NCBI RefSeq assembly: GCF_001267885.1
Contig: NZ_CP012382.1
Coordinates: 1,661,001-1,725,000, forward strand
Direction: 5' to 3'
DNA length: 64,000 nt
Source: Streptomyces ambofaciens ATCC 23877
GTDB taxonomy: Bacteria > Actinomycetota > Actinomycetes > Streptomycetales > Streptomycetaceae
The notes under the pieces are model-generated. The model saw nothing but the letters and a program-made list of their open reading frames with translations. It had not been told where the DNA came from and made no database searches. Positions 1 to 7,418 of this stretch are shown one piece after another (position 1 is the stretch's first letter; each line of letters starts with the position of its first letter). The translations under genes and the position numbers were made by a program.

Positions 1-687
1 GGGCAGCGACCAGCCGCGCGGCCCGGCGGCCGGGTCGCGTCCGGCGAACCAGCCGGTGCCGTCGGCCGCGGCGCCCGGTCCGAGCGCCCCGCCGACGACG
101 ATGACGACGTTCGGGTCGCGCCAGGTGTGGTCGGCGGCCTTCTCGGAGGTGACGACGGTGACCTGTTCGCGTGTGGTGCCGAGTTCCTCGCAGATGACGA
201 AGGTGCGGTGGATGCCCTCCATCAGCAGGCCGAGTTCGGCCGGCCCGGCGCCCGGGGAGGTGAGAACCGCGACCTTGGTGTGCGCTCGACACACGTTCAC
301 CGCGCGTCGCAGGGTGCGGGGGTGGGCGACGACCACATGGGCGTCGTCCCACGGCATGCCGGCGCGGGCGAAGGCGGTGGCCACGGAGGAGACCGCGGGG
401 ACGACCTCGACCTCGAGGCCGAACTCGGGAGCGCGCAGGGTGCGTACGACGCCGAAGAAGCCCGGGTCGCCGTCGGCGAGGACGACCGCCGTCCCCCGGT
501 GGGCGGCGATGCGGCGGGCGGCGAGGGCGGCGCTGCCGAGGCGGATGCGTTCGGCGGCGGGCGGTACCTCGGGAAGTGTCAGGTGGTGGGAGGCACCGGC
601 CACCAGGGTGGCGGCTCCCAGTGCGGAGCGTGCCGCGGCGGTCAGCGGCGAGCCGTCCCAGCCGATCACCGTGACCCGGTCGGCCAT
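1..687 (-). CDS. cobL: Precorrin-6Y C5,15-methyltransferase, N-terminal CbiE part (partial)
   Basis: Reading back from an ATG at 685-687, an open frame runs off the window edge after 229 codons. It begins MADRVTVIGWDGSPLT, contains a DGDPGFFGVVRTL segment and an AVSSVATAFARAGMPWDDA segment, and reaches a VVIVVGG strand. These are hallmarks of the CbiE tetrapyrrole methylase fold, which methylates C5 of precorrin-6Y using S-adenosylmethionine in cobalamin synthesis. In actinobacteria CbiE is usually fused to a CbiT domain that also decarboxylates and methylates C15. That half would lie outside this window, so the fusion is inferred. No cobalamin riboswitch is visible in the 118 bp upstream. 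Confidence 0.85.
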   Translation of the reverse strand, partial: MADRVTVIGWDGSPLTAAARSALGAATLVAGASHHLTLPEVPPAAERIRLGSAALAARRIAAHRGTAVVLADGDPGFFGVVRTLRAPEFGLEVEVVPAVSSVATAFARAGMPWDDAHVVVAHPRTLRRAVNVCRAHTKVAVLTSPGAGPAELGLLMEGIHRTFVICEELGTTREQVTVVTSEKAADHTWRDPNVVIVVGGALGPGAAADGTGWFAGRDPAAGPRGWSLP

Positions 688-805
688 CGTCGTCAGTCTC
701 CAGGTTTCGCAGGTCGTGTCGCGGAGCCGTTCGGGGGCGCGCCCCGTGAGGGTACCCGGTGCGGCCTCGGGACGGGGTCGTGCCGGGCTGTCGGGTTCCC
801 GTGGA

Positions 806-1444
806 TCAGTTCCAGTCGGTGAAGGTGGTGAAACCGTCCTCGTCCGTCAGTTGCCCGGCCGTGCCCTCGATGTCCTCCGGCAGCAGACTCCACACGATGA
901 AATCGGTGCGTACGTCCGTCCAGACGTCCCCGTCGGTACGGACGCGGGCTATGCAGGCGTTGCGCAGCACGCCCTCGCTGATGCAGCCGATCTTCTGGGC
1001 GACCTGCTGGGAGGCGGTGTTGTCGGCCGCGGTGCGCAGCTCGACGCGTTCGAACTTCTGGTCGCCGAAGAGCCACTGGGTGGTGGCGAGCGCCGCCTCC
1101 GAGGCGTAGCCCTCCCCCCGGGCCCAGGGGGCGACGATGTACGACAGCTCGGTCGAGCGTACGTGCCAGTCGGTGTTGGTCAGCCGGACGGTGCCGACCA
1201 GGCGCTGGGTGAGGAACTCGGTGACGGCGAGGTCGAGTCCCCGTCCCGCCGCGCGTTCGGCGGGGACGTGCTCCTCGATCCAGGTGCGGGCGGTGTGCTC
1301 GGTGTAGGGCTGGGGCACGTGGGTCCAGGCGGCGACCTGCTCGTCGTTCATCATGGCGGCGAGGGCGGGGACGTCGTCCTCGTCGAGGGGGCGCAGCACC
1401 AACCGCTCCGTGCTGATGGAGATGTTGGGGAAGGTGCTCGTCAT
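806..1444 (-). CDS. GNAT family N-acetyltransferase (RimJ/RimL-like)
   Basis: A 212-residue protein with the layout of the RimJ-type GNAT fold. It has an N-terminal TERLVLRPLDEDDVPAL strand-helix, the acetyl-CoA pyrophosphate-binding stretch ARGEGYASEAALA, and the C-terminal NTASQQVAQKIGCISEGVLRN helix-strand in which a late residue shields CoA. Such enzymes acetylate protein N-termini or small amines. The substrate here cannot be told from sequence. It is a single gene on the same strand as cobL, separated from metQ by a strong hairpin. The ATG start gives the expected N-terminus directly before the first beta strand. Confidence 0.85.
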   Translation of the reverse strand: MTSTFPNISISTERLVLRPLDEDDVPALAAMMNDEQVAAWTHVPQPYTEHTARTWIEEHVPAERAAGRGLDLAVTEFLTQRLVGTVRLTNTDWHVRSTELSYIVAPWARGEGYASEAALATTQWLFGDQKFERVELRTAADNTASQQVAQKIGCISEGVLRNACIARVRTDGDVWTDVRTDFIVWSLLPEDIEGTAGQLTDEDGFTTFTDWN

Positions 1445-1517
1445 GCGCCGCTCCGTAACCTGTGAAACCGTCGGGGCCTACTCGAACTGCCCAGCATGCA
1501 GCATGTAAGCACTCAAC

Positions 1518-1560
1518 CACACCACGGGGTCCGCTCCGGTGGAGCGGACCCCGTGGTGTG
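1518..1560. terminator. Hairpin terminator of metNIQ
   Basis: A perfect 20-bp inverted repeat (1518-1537 with 1541-1560) encloses a 3-nt loop. It lies 12 nt past the metQ stop codon, so it ends the methionine-importer transcript. It also insulates the downstream GNAT gene on the same strand. Confidence 0.85.
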
Positions 1561-1571
1561 CGGCGGGAGGA

Positions 1572-2399
1572 TCAGAAGGTCGGGAGCACGGACCCGGCGT
1601 AGTTCTCCTCGATGAACTTCTTGACCTCGGGCGAGGTGAGGAGCTTCGCGAGCTTCTTCACGCGCGGGTCGTCCTCCTGGCCCTCCTTGACGACCAGGAG
1701 GTTGACGTTCGGGTTGTCCTCGGCGGACTCCAGGACGAGGGCGTCCTTCGCCGGCTTGAGGTCGGCCTCCAGGGCGTAGTTGCCGTTGATGACCGCCGCG
1801 TCGACGTCACCCAGGGAGCGCGGGGTCTGGGCCGCCTCCAACTCCTTGAACTTGAGGTTCTTCGGGTTCTTGGTGATGTCGGCGGGGGTGGCCGAGTTGC
1901 CCGCGCCCTCCTTGAGGGTGACCAGGCCCTCCGAGGCGAGCAGCTGCAGGGCGCGGGCCTCGGTGACGGTGTCGTTGGGAAGGGCGATCGTCGCGCCGTT
2001 CTTGAGGTCGCCGGCCTTGTCGGCCTTCTCGGAGTAGAGGCCGAGCGGCTCCAGGTGCACCGAGGCGAGGGACTTCAGGTGGGTGCCGTTCTTCTTGTTG
2101 AAGTCCGCGAGGTAGGGCTCGGTCTGGAAGTAGTTGGCGCCCACCGAGCCGTCCTCCGTCGCCGTGTTCGGCGTGACGTAGTCGGTGAACTCCTTGACCT
2201 CCAGGTCGAGGCCCTCCTTCTCCGCCAGGTTGTCCTTGACGTAGTTGAGGATCTCGGCGTGCGGGACGGGCGTCGCGGCGACGACCAGCGGGCCGGAGGT
2301 GTCGGAGGCGGAGTCCTTGTCCGAGCCGCAGGCGGAGAGGCCGAGGGTGAGGGCTCCGGCGGCGAGGACGGCGGTGGTGATCTTGGCAGTGTTACGCAC
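1572..2399 (-). CDS. metQ: D-methionine-binding lipoprotein MetQ
   Basis: Substrate-binding lipoprotein of the MetNIQ ABC importer, of the NlpA/MetQ family. The GTG at 2399 is chosen because GGAAAGG lies about 8 nt upstream and the resulting N-terminus is a proper lipoprotein signal: basic RNTAK, a hydrophobic core and the lipobox LSAC with Cys24 as the lipidated residue. The mature part shows the family segments VVAATPVPHAEIL, FTDYVTPNTATEDGSVGANYFQTEP and INGNYALEADL. At 275 residues it has normal length. It is the last gene of metN-metI-metQ, which fits capture of methionine outside the membrane for MetI. Confidence 0.93.
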   Translation of the reverse strand: MRNTAKITTAVLAAGALTLGLSACGSDKDSASDTSGPLVVAATPVPHAEILNYVKDNLAEKEGLDLEVKEFTDYVTPNTATEDGSVGANYFQTEPYLADFNKKNGTHLKSLASVHLEPLGLYSEKADKAGDLKNGATIALPNDTVTEARALQLLASEGLVTLKEGAGNSATPADITKNPKNLKFKELEAAQTPRSLGDVDAAVINGNYALEADLKPAKDALVLESAEDNPNVNLLVVKEGQEDDPRVKKLAKLLTSPEVKKFIEENYAGSVLPTF

Positions 2400-2481
2400 G
2401 AAAAGTGCCTTTCCTGAGGTGGTGCGACCCGTCACGGGTGGAACGGGGGAACTGGGGGTGCGGCGGGGGTGGGCGGTCGGC

Positions 2482-3219
2482 TCACGCCGCCTTGCTCACG
2501 TCGGCCGCAGCGGGCTCCTTCGCCTTGAGCAGCCGGAGCCGGGGCCCGGCGCCCCCGCGTCCGCCGCGGCGGTGCAGGGCGCGGGCCGCGGCGTCGCCGG
2601 CGAACTGGATGAGCGAGATGACCACGGCGAGCAGCGCGACGGTGATCCACATCAGGCCGGTCTCGAAGCGCTGGTAGCCGTAGCGGACGGCGAGGTCTCC
2701 GAGACCGCCGCCGCCGACGGTGCCGGCCATGGCGGAGTAGCCGATCAGGGCGATGATCGTGGTCGTCGTGCTCGCGATCAGCGACGGGAGCGCCTCGGGG
2801 ACCAGGACCTTGCGGACGACGGTCCAGGTGTTGCCGCCCATGGCCTGGACGGCCTCGACCAGACCGCCGTCGACCTCGCGGACGGCCGTCTCGACCAGCC
2901 GCGCGAAGAAGGGGATGCCGCCGATGGCGAGCGGCACGATCGCGGCCTCGCTGCCGATGGTCGTGCCCGTGATCCAGCGGGTGAAGTTCATCAGGGCGAC
3001 CATGAGGATGATGAACGGCAGCGAGCGGCCGATGTTCACGATCTGGCCGATGACCTTGTTCACCACGGTGTTCTGCAGCAGGCCGCCCTTGTCGGTCAGC
3101 ACCAGCAGGATGCCCAGCGGGAGTCCGCCGACGACGGCGATCAGGGTCGACCAGCCGACCATGACCAGGGTCTCCTGACAGGCCTGCTCCAGCAGGGGCT
3201 GCATCTCGGACCAGGTCAC
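2482..3219 (-). CDS. metI: Methionine ABC transporter permease MetI
   Basis: Membrane permease of the MetNIQ importer, 245 residues. The GTG start at 3219 overlaps the metN stop codon as GTGA, so the two are translationally coupled. About five transmembrane helices are visible, together with the EAA-type loop that contacts the ATPase (MGGNTWTVVRKVLVPEALPSL, near residue 140). The C-terminus extends about 30 residues past the last helix and is basic and Ala-rich, somewhat longer than the enterobacterial protein. Homodimer formation and pairing with MetN follow from the family. Confidence 0.93.
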   Translation of the reverse strand: MTWSEMQPLLEQACQETLVMVGWSTLIAVVGGLPLGILLVLTDKGGLLQNTVVNKVIGQIVNIGRSLPFIILMVALMNFTRWITGTTIGSEAAIVPLAIGGIPFFARLVETAVREVDGGLVEAVQAMGGNTWTVVRKVLVPEALPSLIASTTTTIIALIGYSAMAGTVGGGGLGDLAVRYGYQRFETGLMWITVALLAVVISLIQFAGDAAARALHRRGGRGGAGPRLRLLKAKEPAAADVSKAA

Positions 3220-4298
3220 TTGGCACCTTCCTTCACCAGCAGCGGCTGGTCCTCGTTCACCGTGTCGCCGTTGACCGGGTCGCCGTTGTCCGGGTCGCCG
3301 TTCACCACGTCGATCTGGAGTCCCTGTTCGCGCAGGAAGCCGACGGGCACCACGTTGTCCTCGTAGCGGCCGGGCAGTTCGATGCGCATCCGGCCGACCT
3401 GGAGGCCGCCGACGGTGTCGATGGCGGCGCCGAGGATCGATATGTCGATGTTGTAGGTGCGGGAGAGCTGGGAGATGACGGGCTGGGTGGCGGCCTCGCC
3501 GTGGAAGGTGACGTCCAGGACGGTGCGGTCGTCCGCGGATGCCTCGCCGCCCACCGGGAAGAGCGCGGCGGCCAGTTCGGAGCCCGGGGTGGCGAGCAGG
3601 TCGCCGACGGTGCCGGACTCCACGATCCGGCCCCGGTCCATGAGGGCGGCCGAGTCGCAGACGCGCTTGACGACGTCCATCTCGTGCGTGATGAGCAGGA
3701 CGGTCAGGCCGAGCTGCCGGTTCAGGTCGCGCAGCAGCTGGAGGATGGAGCGGGTGGTCTCGGGGTCGAGGGCGCTGGTCGCCTCGTCCGAGAGCAGGAC
3801 CTTGGGGTCGCCGGCCAGCGCGCGGGCGATGCCGACGCGCTGCTTCTGGCCGCCGGAGAGCTGGGCCGGGTAGGCCTTGGCCTTGTCGGCGAGACCGACG
3901 AGGTCGAGCAGCTCCAGCGCCTTGCGGGAACGTTCCTGCCCGGACTTGCCGAGGATCTCCAGCGGCAGTTCGACGTTGTCCTGCACGGTCCGTGTCGAGA
4001 GCAGGTTGAAGTGCTGGAAGACCATGCCGATCCGGCTGCGGGCCTCCCGCAGCTCCCTGCCCGCGCGGGGGCCGCGGCCGGCGAGCGCGGTGAGGTCCTG
4101 GCCCGCGACGGTGACCGTGCCGGCGGTGGGGCGCTCCAGGAGGTTGACGCAGCGGATGAGCGAGGACTTGCCGGCGCCGGACTGACCGATGACGCCGAAC
4201 ACCTCTCCCTCGCGGACGTGCAGGTCGACGCCGTCGAGGGCGGTGACCTCGCGGCCGCGGGAGCGGTAGACCTTCGTGAGGCCCGATGTGGTGATCAC
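3216..4298 (-). CDS. metN: Methionine ABC transporter ATPase MetN
   Basis: ATP-binding subunit of the methionine importer. It carries Walker A (GQSGAGKSSL), the Q-loop region VFQHFNLL, the signature LSGGQKQR, Walker B with VLLSDEATSALD and the H-loop ITHEMD. The roughly 100-residue C-terminal extension with VISQLSRTYNIDISILG and VGFLREQGLQ is the NIL/ACT-like domain, which in E. coli MetN binds methionine and inhibits transport. The GTG at 4298 giving MITTSGLTKVY is preferred. A GTG 15 nt earlier is possible. The short C-terminal tail contains a repeated DNGDPVNGD-like motif. The leader upstream carries a Cys/Met-rich peptide. Confidence 0.92.
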   Translation of the reverse strand: MITTSGLTKVYRSRGREVTALDGVDLHVREGEVFGVIGQSGAGKSSLIRCVNLLERPTAGTVTVAGQDLTALAGRGPRAGRELREARSRIGMVFQHFNLLSTRTVQDNVELPLEILGKSGQERSRKALELLDLVGLADKAKAYPAQLSGGQKQRVGIARALAGDPKVLLSDEATSALDPETTRSILQLLRDLNRQLGLTVLLITHEMDVVKRVCDSAALMDRGRIVESGTVGDLLATPGSELAAALFPVGGEASADDRTVLDVTFHGEAATQPVISQLSRTYNIDISILGAAIDTVGGLQVGRMRIELPGRYEDNVVPVGFLREQGLQIDVVNGDPDNGDPVNGDTVNEDQPLLVKEGAK

Positions 4299-4497
4299 GT
4301 GGGTTTCCGTCACTGTCGAGTGCGCGGCGCGGGGGTGTGCCGGGCACGGGGCGTTGTTCTTCGGGGTTCTGGGGGTCCTTCGGAACGCGGCACGGTTCTC
4401 GCGGTGGCGATGCACGGTGGTGGAACCGGGGAGAAACGTGTGCGCGGGGCGTGGCTCAGCCGCGGACGCGGGGCGCGGTGGCGGCCGTGAGCGGGCG

Positions 4498-4515
4498 CTC
4501 GCTTCGGGGCGCGAG
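4498..4515. promoter_or_regulatory. Hairpin in the metN leader, downstream of the leader peptide
   Basis: Read on the minus strand, CTCGC and GCGAG (5 bp) enclose an 8-nt loop. The hairpin starts about 20 nt after the stop codon of the Cys/Met leader peptide and lies about 200 nt before metN. Larger alternative pairings with nearby GAGC/GCTC blocks are possible. It is a candidate attenuation element only, since no U-tract follows. Confidence 0.3.
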
Positions 4516-4537
4516 GCTCAGGTGGTGCAGGGGCCCT

Positions 4538-4624
4538 CTAGGAGGCGCACATTCGACACATACAACGAGCACCGGGCGTCATCGTCGCCTCGGTCGCAGG
4601 GGTGCGGTCGCTCGTCGTGCTCAT
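4538..4624 (-). CDS. Cys/Met-rich leader peptide upstream of metN
   Basis: A short reading frame of 28 codons on the metN strand ends in ARCMCRMCAS-stop: three Cys and two Met within six codons. The codons of this tail (GCT CGT TGT ATG TGT CGA ATG TGC) are unusually AT-rich at third positions for this genome, as expected if the RNA itself is constrained. A -10-like TTTACT lies 6 nt before the ATG, so translation may be leaderless. Alternatively an internal ATG at 4582, with GAGG 5 nt upstream, gives a 14-residue peptide MTPGARCMCRMCAS. Cys-rich leader peptides that sense cysteine by attenuation are known in actinobacteria. Its role here is inferred. Confidence 0.6.
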   Translation of the reverse strand: MSTTSDRTPATEATMTPGARCMCRMCAS

Positions 4625-4627
4625 GCG

Positions 4628-4636
4628 ATCAGTAAA
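4628..4636 (-). promoter_or_regulatory. Candidate -10 of the metN transcript
   Basis: Minus-strand TTTACT sits six nucleotides before the leader-peptide ATG, which would make that ATG the +1 position. No convincing -35 hexamer is present at 17-18 bp, so the promoter call is tentative. Confidence 0.35.
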
Positions 4637-4660
4637 GCAGACGTACGGTCCTGACCGGGA

Positions 4661-4689
4661 CACCGCTGTCCGGATGCTGGACAGCGGTG
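4661..4689. terminator. Hairpin terminator of the HAD phosphatase gene
   Basis: An 11-bp perfect stem (4661-4671 with 4679-4689) with a 7-nt loop lies 29 nt past the stop of the minus-strand HAD gene. It lies just upstream of the metN leader, so it separates the two transcripts. Confidence 0.7.
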
Positions 4690-4717
4690 GACGGTGGCCG
4701 GACGCGCCGGGCGCGGG

Positions 4718-5368
4718 TCAGTTCCGCACGGAGATGTCGATCCCTCCGCCGGTGACCAGTACCGACAGGGCCGACAGGTCGGGGACCACCAGGTCGGCGT
4801 CGAGCTCGTCGGCCCGGTGGGTTGTGGCCAACGCCACGGTGGTCATGCCGGCGGCGCGGCCGGCCTGGAGCCCGGCGGGGGCGTCCTCGAAGACGACGCA
4901 GGCGGCCGGGTCCACGCCGAGGGCGCGGGCGCCGAGCAGGTAGGGCTCGGGGTCGGGCTTGCCGCGGGTGATGTCGTCGGCGGCGACCAGTGTCTTGGGG
5001 AGGATGCCGACGGCGCCGAGCCGGGCCTCGGCGAGCCGCCGGGTGGCCGAGGTGACGACGGCCCAGCGGTCGGCGGGCAGCGCGGCGAGGAACTCCCAGG
5101 TGCCCGGCAGCAGGTGCACGCCGCCGTCCGGCACGTCGTCGACCTCCAGCTGCTCGATCCGCGCGACGGCCGCGGGCACCACGTGGGCGGGCAGCAGGTC
5201 GGCGGCTATCTCCGCGGCCGGCCGCCCGTGCAGCTCGACCCGCCCGAACTCCTCCGCCGTGATCCCGTACTCACCGGCCCACCGCTTCCAGCAGCGGCGC
5301 ACGGATGCGAGGGAGGAGACGAGGGTGCCGTCGTTGTCGAACAGGAGGGCTTGTGCGTGGATGTGCAT
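4718..5368 (-). CDS. HAD superfamily hydrolase, subfamily IA (beta-phosphoglucomutase-like)
   Basis: Haloacid-dehalogenase-type phosphatase of 216 residues. Motif I is LFDNDGTLVSS near residue 9; the first Asp would form the phospho-aspartate. Note FDNDG rather than the common FDMDG. Motif II is VVTSA, motif III is the Lys of GKPDPEPYLLGA, and motif IV is CVVFEDAPAGLQAG, typical of the PgmB/GPH subgroup that acts on sugar phosphates. A four-helix cap lies between motifs I and II. The ATG at 5368 places motif I at the usual distance from the N-terminus. The substrate is unknown; it is a monocistronic housekeeping-type phosphatase. Confidence 0.85.
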   Translation of the reverse strand: MHIHAQALLFDNDGTLVSSLASVRRCWKRWAGEYGITAEEFGRVELHGRPAAEIAADLLPAHVVPAAVARIEQLEVDDVPDGGVHLLPGTWEFLAALPADRWAVVTSATRRLAEARLGAVGILPKTLVAADDITRGKPDPEPYLLGARALGVDPAACVVFEDAPAGLQAGRAAGMTTVALATTHRADELDADLVVPDLSALSVLVTGGGIDISVRN

Positions 5369-5470
5369 GCCTTCGACCCTACGGCGACTCCGCGTGACGC
5401 CGTCGCTCCGCCCGGCGCCGGGACGGGGCCGGGCGCGGCGAGGCTTTTGGGGCGTAATAGGGTCGCTGCC

Positions 5471-5830
5471 ATGCTTGACGTCCTGACGCTGGTGACCGGC
5501 GTCGCCGCGCTGCTGCTCGCCGCCTGGTGCGGCTGGGCCGCCTACCGTGACCAGCCGACGAAGGACTGGCACTTCATCGGCATGGCCGTGGTCACCCTGC
5601 TGGCGCTGATCCAGCTGGTGGTCGGGATCGTGCTGCTGGCGCGGGGCGAGGAGCCGGAACAGGGCACGACGATCTTCGTGGCGTATCTGCTGGGCGCCTT
5701 CGCCTGCGTACCGGCGGCGGGATTCATGTCGCTGGCCGAACGCACCCGCTGGGGCTCGGTGACGGTCGCCGCGGGCGGGGTCGTCCTCGCCGTCCTCCAG
5801 GTGCGGCTGTACGACATCTGGGGAGGCTGA
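5471..5830 (+). CDS. Small four-helix membrane protein
   Basis: A 119-residue hydrophobic protein with about four membrane segments: LVTGVAALLLAAWCGWAAY, WHFIGMAVVTLLALIQLVVGIVLLA (as a longer helix), IFVAYLLGAFACVPAAGF and VTVAAGGVVLAVLQVRLY. It ends in DIWGG. The next gene starts one nucleotide after its stop codon, so the two are probably translated together and may form one complex. The layout resembles uncharacterised actinobacterial integral membrane proteins. No catalytic motif is visible and I do not recognise a function. Confidence 0.8.
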   Translation: MLDVLTLVTGVAALLLAAWCGWAAYRDQPTKDWHFIGMAVVTLLALIQLVVGIVLLARGEEPEQGTTIFVAYLLGAFACVPAAGFMSLAERTRWGSVTVAAGGVVLAVLQVRLYDIWGG

Positions 5831-5831
5831 G

Positions 5832-6248
5832 ATGGCGGCGACGGAGCGGCGGCAGGACGGGAAGCGGCTGATCGGCGGGCCCGGCATCCTGCTGGTGTGG
5901 CTGTACGGGGTGATGGTCGTCGGCGCCGTGTCGCGGTCCGCGTACCAGATCGCGACCGAGTTCGACCGGGCCCCGCTCCCCTACACGCTGTCGGCGATCG
6001 CGGGTGTCGTCTACGGGTTCATCACGTACACCCTGGTGCGCGGCGGCGAGACGGCCCGTCGGGCGGCGCTGGTGTGCTGCGCCGCCGAACTCGTGGGTGT
6101 GGTCGCGGTGGGCACCTGGACGCTGGTGGAGCCGTCCGCCTTCCCCGACGCGACGGTGTGGTCGGACTTCGGGATGGGGTACCTCTTCATCCCGGTGCTC
6201 CTGCCGCTGTCGGCGCTGTTCTGGCTGCGCCGGGCCCGCACCGCCTAG
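5832..6248 (+). CDS. Small membrane protein, partner of the preceding gene
   Basis: A 138-residue protein with a basic N-terminus (ATERRQDGKRL) followed by four predicted membrane segments: LLVWLYGVMVVGAVSRSAY, TLSAIAGVVYGFITYTLV, ALVCCAAELVGVVAVGTWTLV and LFIPVLLPLSALFWL. It ends in a basic tail. Coupling to the gene before it (one-nucleotide spacing) suggests a two-subunit membrane unit, a pattern found repeatedly in Streptomyces. No motif gives a function. It is convergent with the GNAT gene that follows. Confidence 0.8.
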   Translation: MAATERRQDGKRLIGGPGILLVWLYGVMVVGAVSRSAYQIATEFDRAPLPYTLSAIAGVVYGFITYTLVRGGETARRAALVCCAAELVGVVAVGTWTLVEPSAFPDATVWSDFGMGYLFIPVLLPLSALFWLRRARTA

Positions 6249-6297
6249 CGACCGGGCCCGCGCCGACCGGCGACCGGGCCCGGCGAGGATCGGCGCC

Positions 6298-6792
6298 TCA
6301 GGCCGTCGTCACGTACGCCCCGGCCGGCTTCTCCAGGACGATCATGGGGACGCCGTCCGCGCCCTGGGCGGTCCCGACCGTCTCGTAGCCGACCCGCCGG
6401 TACAGCCGCAGGTTGCTCTCGCTGCGCCCGGTGTGCAGGCGGAAGCGCTTGGCGCCCCGCTCCCCGGCGAGTGCCGACTCGGCGGCCCGCAGCAGCCGGG
6501 CACCGATGCCGTGCCCCTGCAGCCGCGGGTGGACGCACAACTTGCCGATGGACGCCGCCCCGTCCTCGGTCACCCTGCCGCGCACGGAGCCGACGACCTC
6601 GTCGCCGAGGCGCGCCACGTACACGCAGTCGGCGGCGACCTCCTCGCGCACGGAGTCGAGGGTCTGGACGAGCGGGTCGATGCGGTAGTTGCCGTGCAGT
6701 GCCGCCTCGCCCTGGAAGCAGAGGTACTGCAGCCGGAAGATCTGCTCGGCATCCTGCTCGGTCGCCGCCGAGATGGTCACGCTCATGCCCAT
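6298..6792 (-). CDS. GNAT family N-acetyltransferase
   Basis: A 164-residue GNAT protein. The acetyl-CoA binding motif A is recognisable as IGKLCVHPRLQGHGIGARLLRAAE, with the Q/RxxGxG/A signature QGHGIG, followed by motif B LYRRVGYETVG. The ATG at 6792 is preferred because GGGAGG stands 9 nt upstream. An upstream GTG at 6813 would extend it by seven residues. The substrate is unknown. It is convergent with the small membrane-protein pair. Confidence 0.85.
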   Translation of the reverse strand: MGMSVTISAATEQDAEQIFRLQYLCFQGEAALHGNYRIDPLVQTLDSVREEVAADCVYVARLGDEVVGSVRGRVTEDGAASIGKLCVHPRLQGHGIGARLLRAAESALAGERGAKRFRLHTGRSESNLRLYRRVGYETVGTAQGADGVPMIVLEKPAGAYVTTA

Positions 6793-6849
6793 GTGCGCAT
6801 GCCTCCCGCTCACCTGATCAGTTGTGGTCCCCCACTCCTATCCCCGTCC

Positions 6850-7344
6850 TCAGCGAGCCGCAACCTCCGGCGTCAGCAGTCGCCGCAGACATCCCAGACA
6901 TCGGGAACGTTCCGGGCCAAGGCTGCCCTGTGAGATACCCAACTCCCCCGCGATCTCCCGGTATGTGAGGTCCCTGGGCGACAACAGGGCCTCCAGCAGC
7001 CGGGGGCAGCGGCCGGGCAGCCGGCGCACGGCCTCGCGCAGGGCTCGGCGCCGTGCCGCGGTGAGCGCGAGCTGCTCGGGCCCGGGCTCGGCGGCGTCGG
7101 CGGGTTCGGCCGCGTACGGGCGCTCGGCGCGGCTCGTGCGGCGGGGGCGGCGGGCCTCGCTGCGGACGGCGCCCCGCACCCAGCGGTAGGGGTCGGGGGG
7201 CGGTCCGTCGGCCTCCAGGCGTTCCAGGAGGCGCAGCCACACCGCCTGTTCGAGGTCGCCGGGTTCGGCGCCGGACCCGTACGCCTCGGCCGAGGCCTCG
7301 GCGGTGAGCAGGGGACGCAGGGCGGCGACCAGGTCGGATGTCAT
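6850..7344 (-). CDS. Sigma-factor-like helix-turn-helix protein
   Basis: A 164-residue protein whose C-terminal half resembles sigma-70 region 4: ALREAVRRLPGRCPRLLEALLSPRDLTYREIAGELGISQGSLGPERSRCLGCLRRLL, in which YREIAGELGISQGSLGPERSRCL is the DNA-contacting helix-turn-helix. The N-terminal half is only a vague match to region 2 (LEQAVWLRLLERLEADGPPPDPYRWVR), as in the SigL/SigM-like ECF factors of Streptomyces. No anti-sigma gene is adjacent. Two closely spaced Cys (RCLGCL) near the C-terminus are unusual. It could be a true ECF sigma factor or a diverged regulator. Confidence 0.7.
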   Translation of the reverse strand: MTSDLVAALRPLLTAEASAEAYGSGAEPGDLEQAVWLRLLERLEADGPPPDPYRWVRGAVRSEARRPRRTSRAERPYAAEPADAAEPGPEQLALTAARRRALREAVRRLPGRCPRLLEALLSPRDLTYREIAGELGISQGSLGPERSRCLGCLRRLLTPEVAAR

Positions 7345-7418
7345 ATGCAGGTCGACGCGGCCGCCCGGGCGGCGGGTTGCCCGGGCGGCCGAAGCTCACC
7401 CCAACCGGGGGCTCGCGC

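Noticed and set aside
688..805. Cobalamin riboswitch before cobL
   Set aside because: No B12-box-like sequence was seen in the 118-bp gap, and the gene may be internal to an operon.
693..1520. Alternative 275-codon frame overlapping the GNAT gene
   Set aside because: His/Arg-rich shadow frame; the GNAT frame has proper family motifs.
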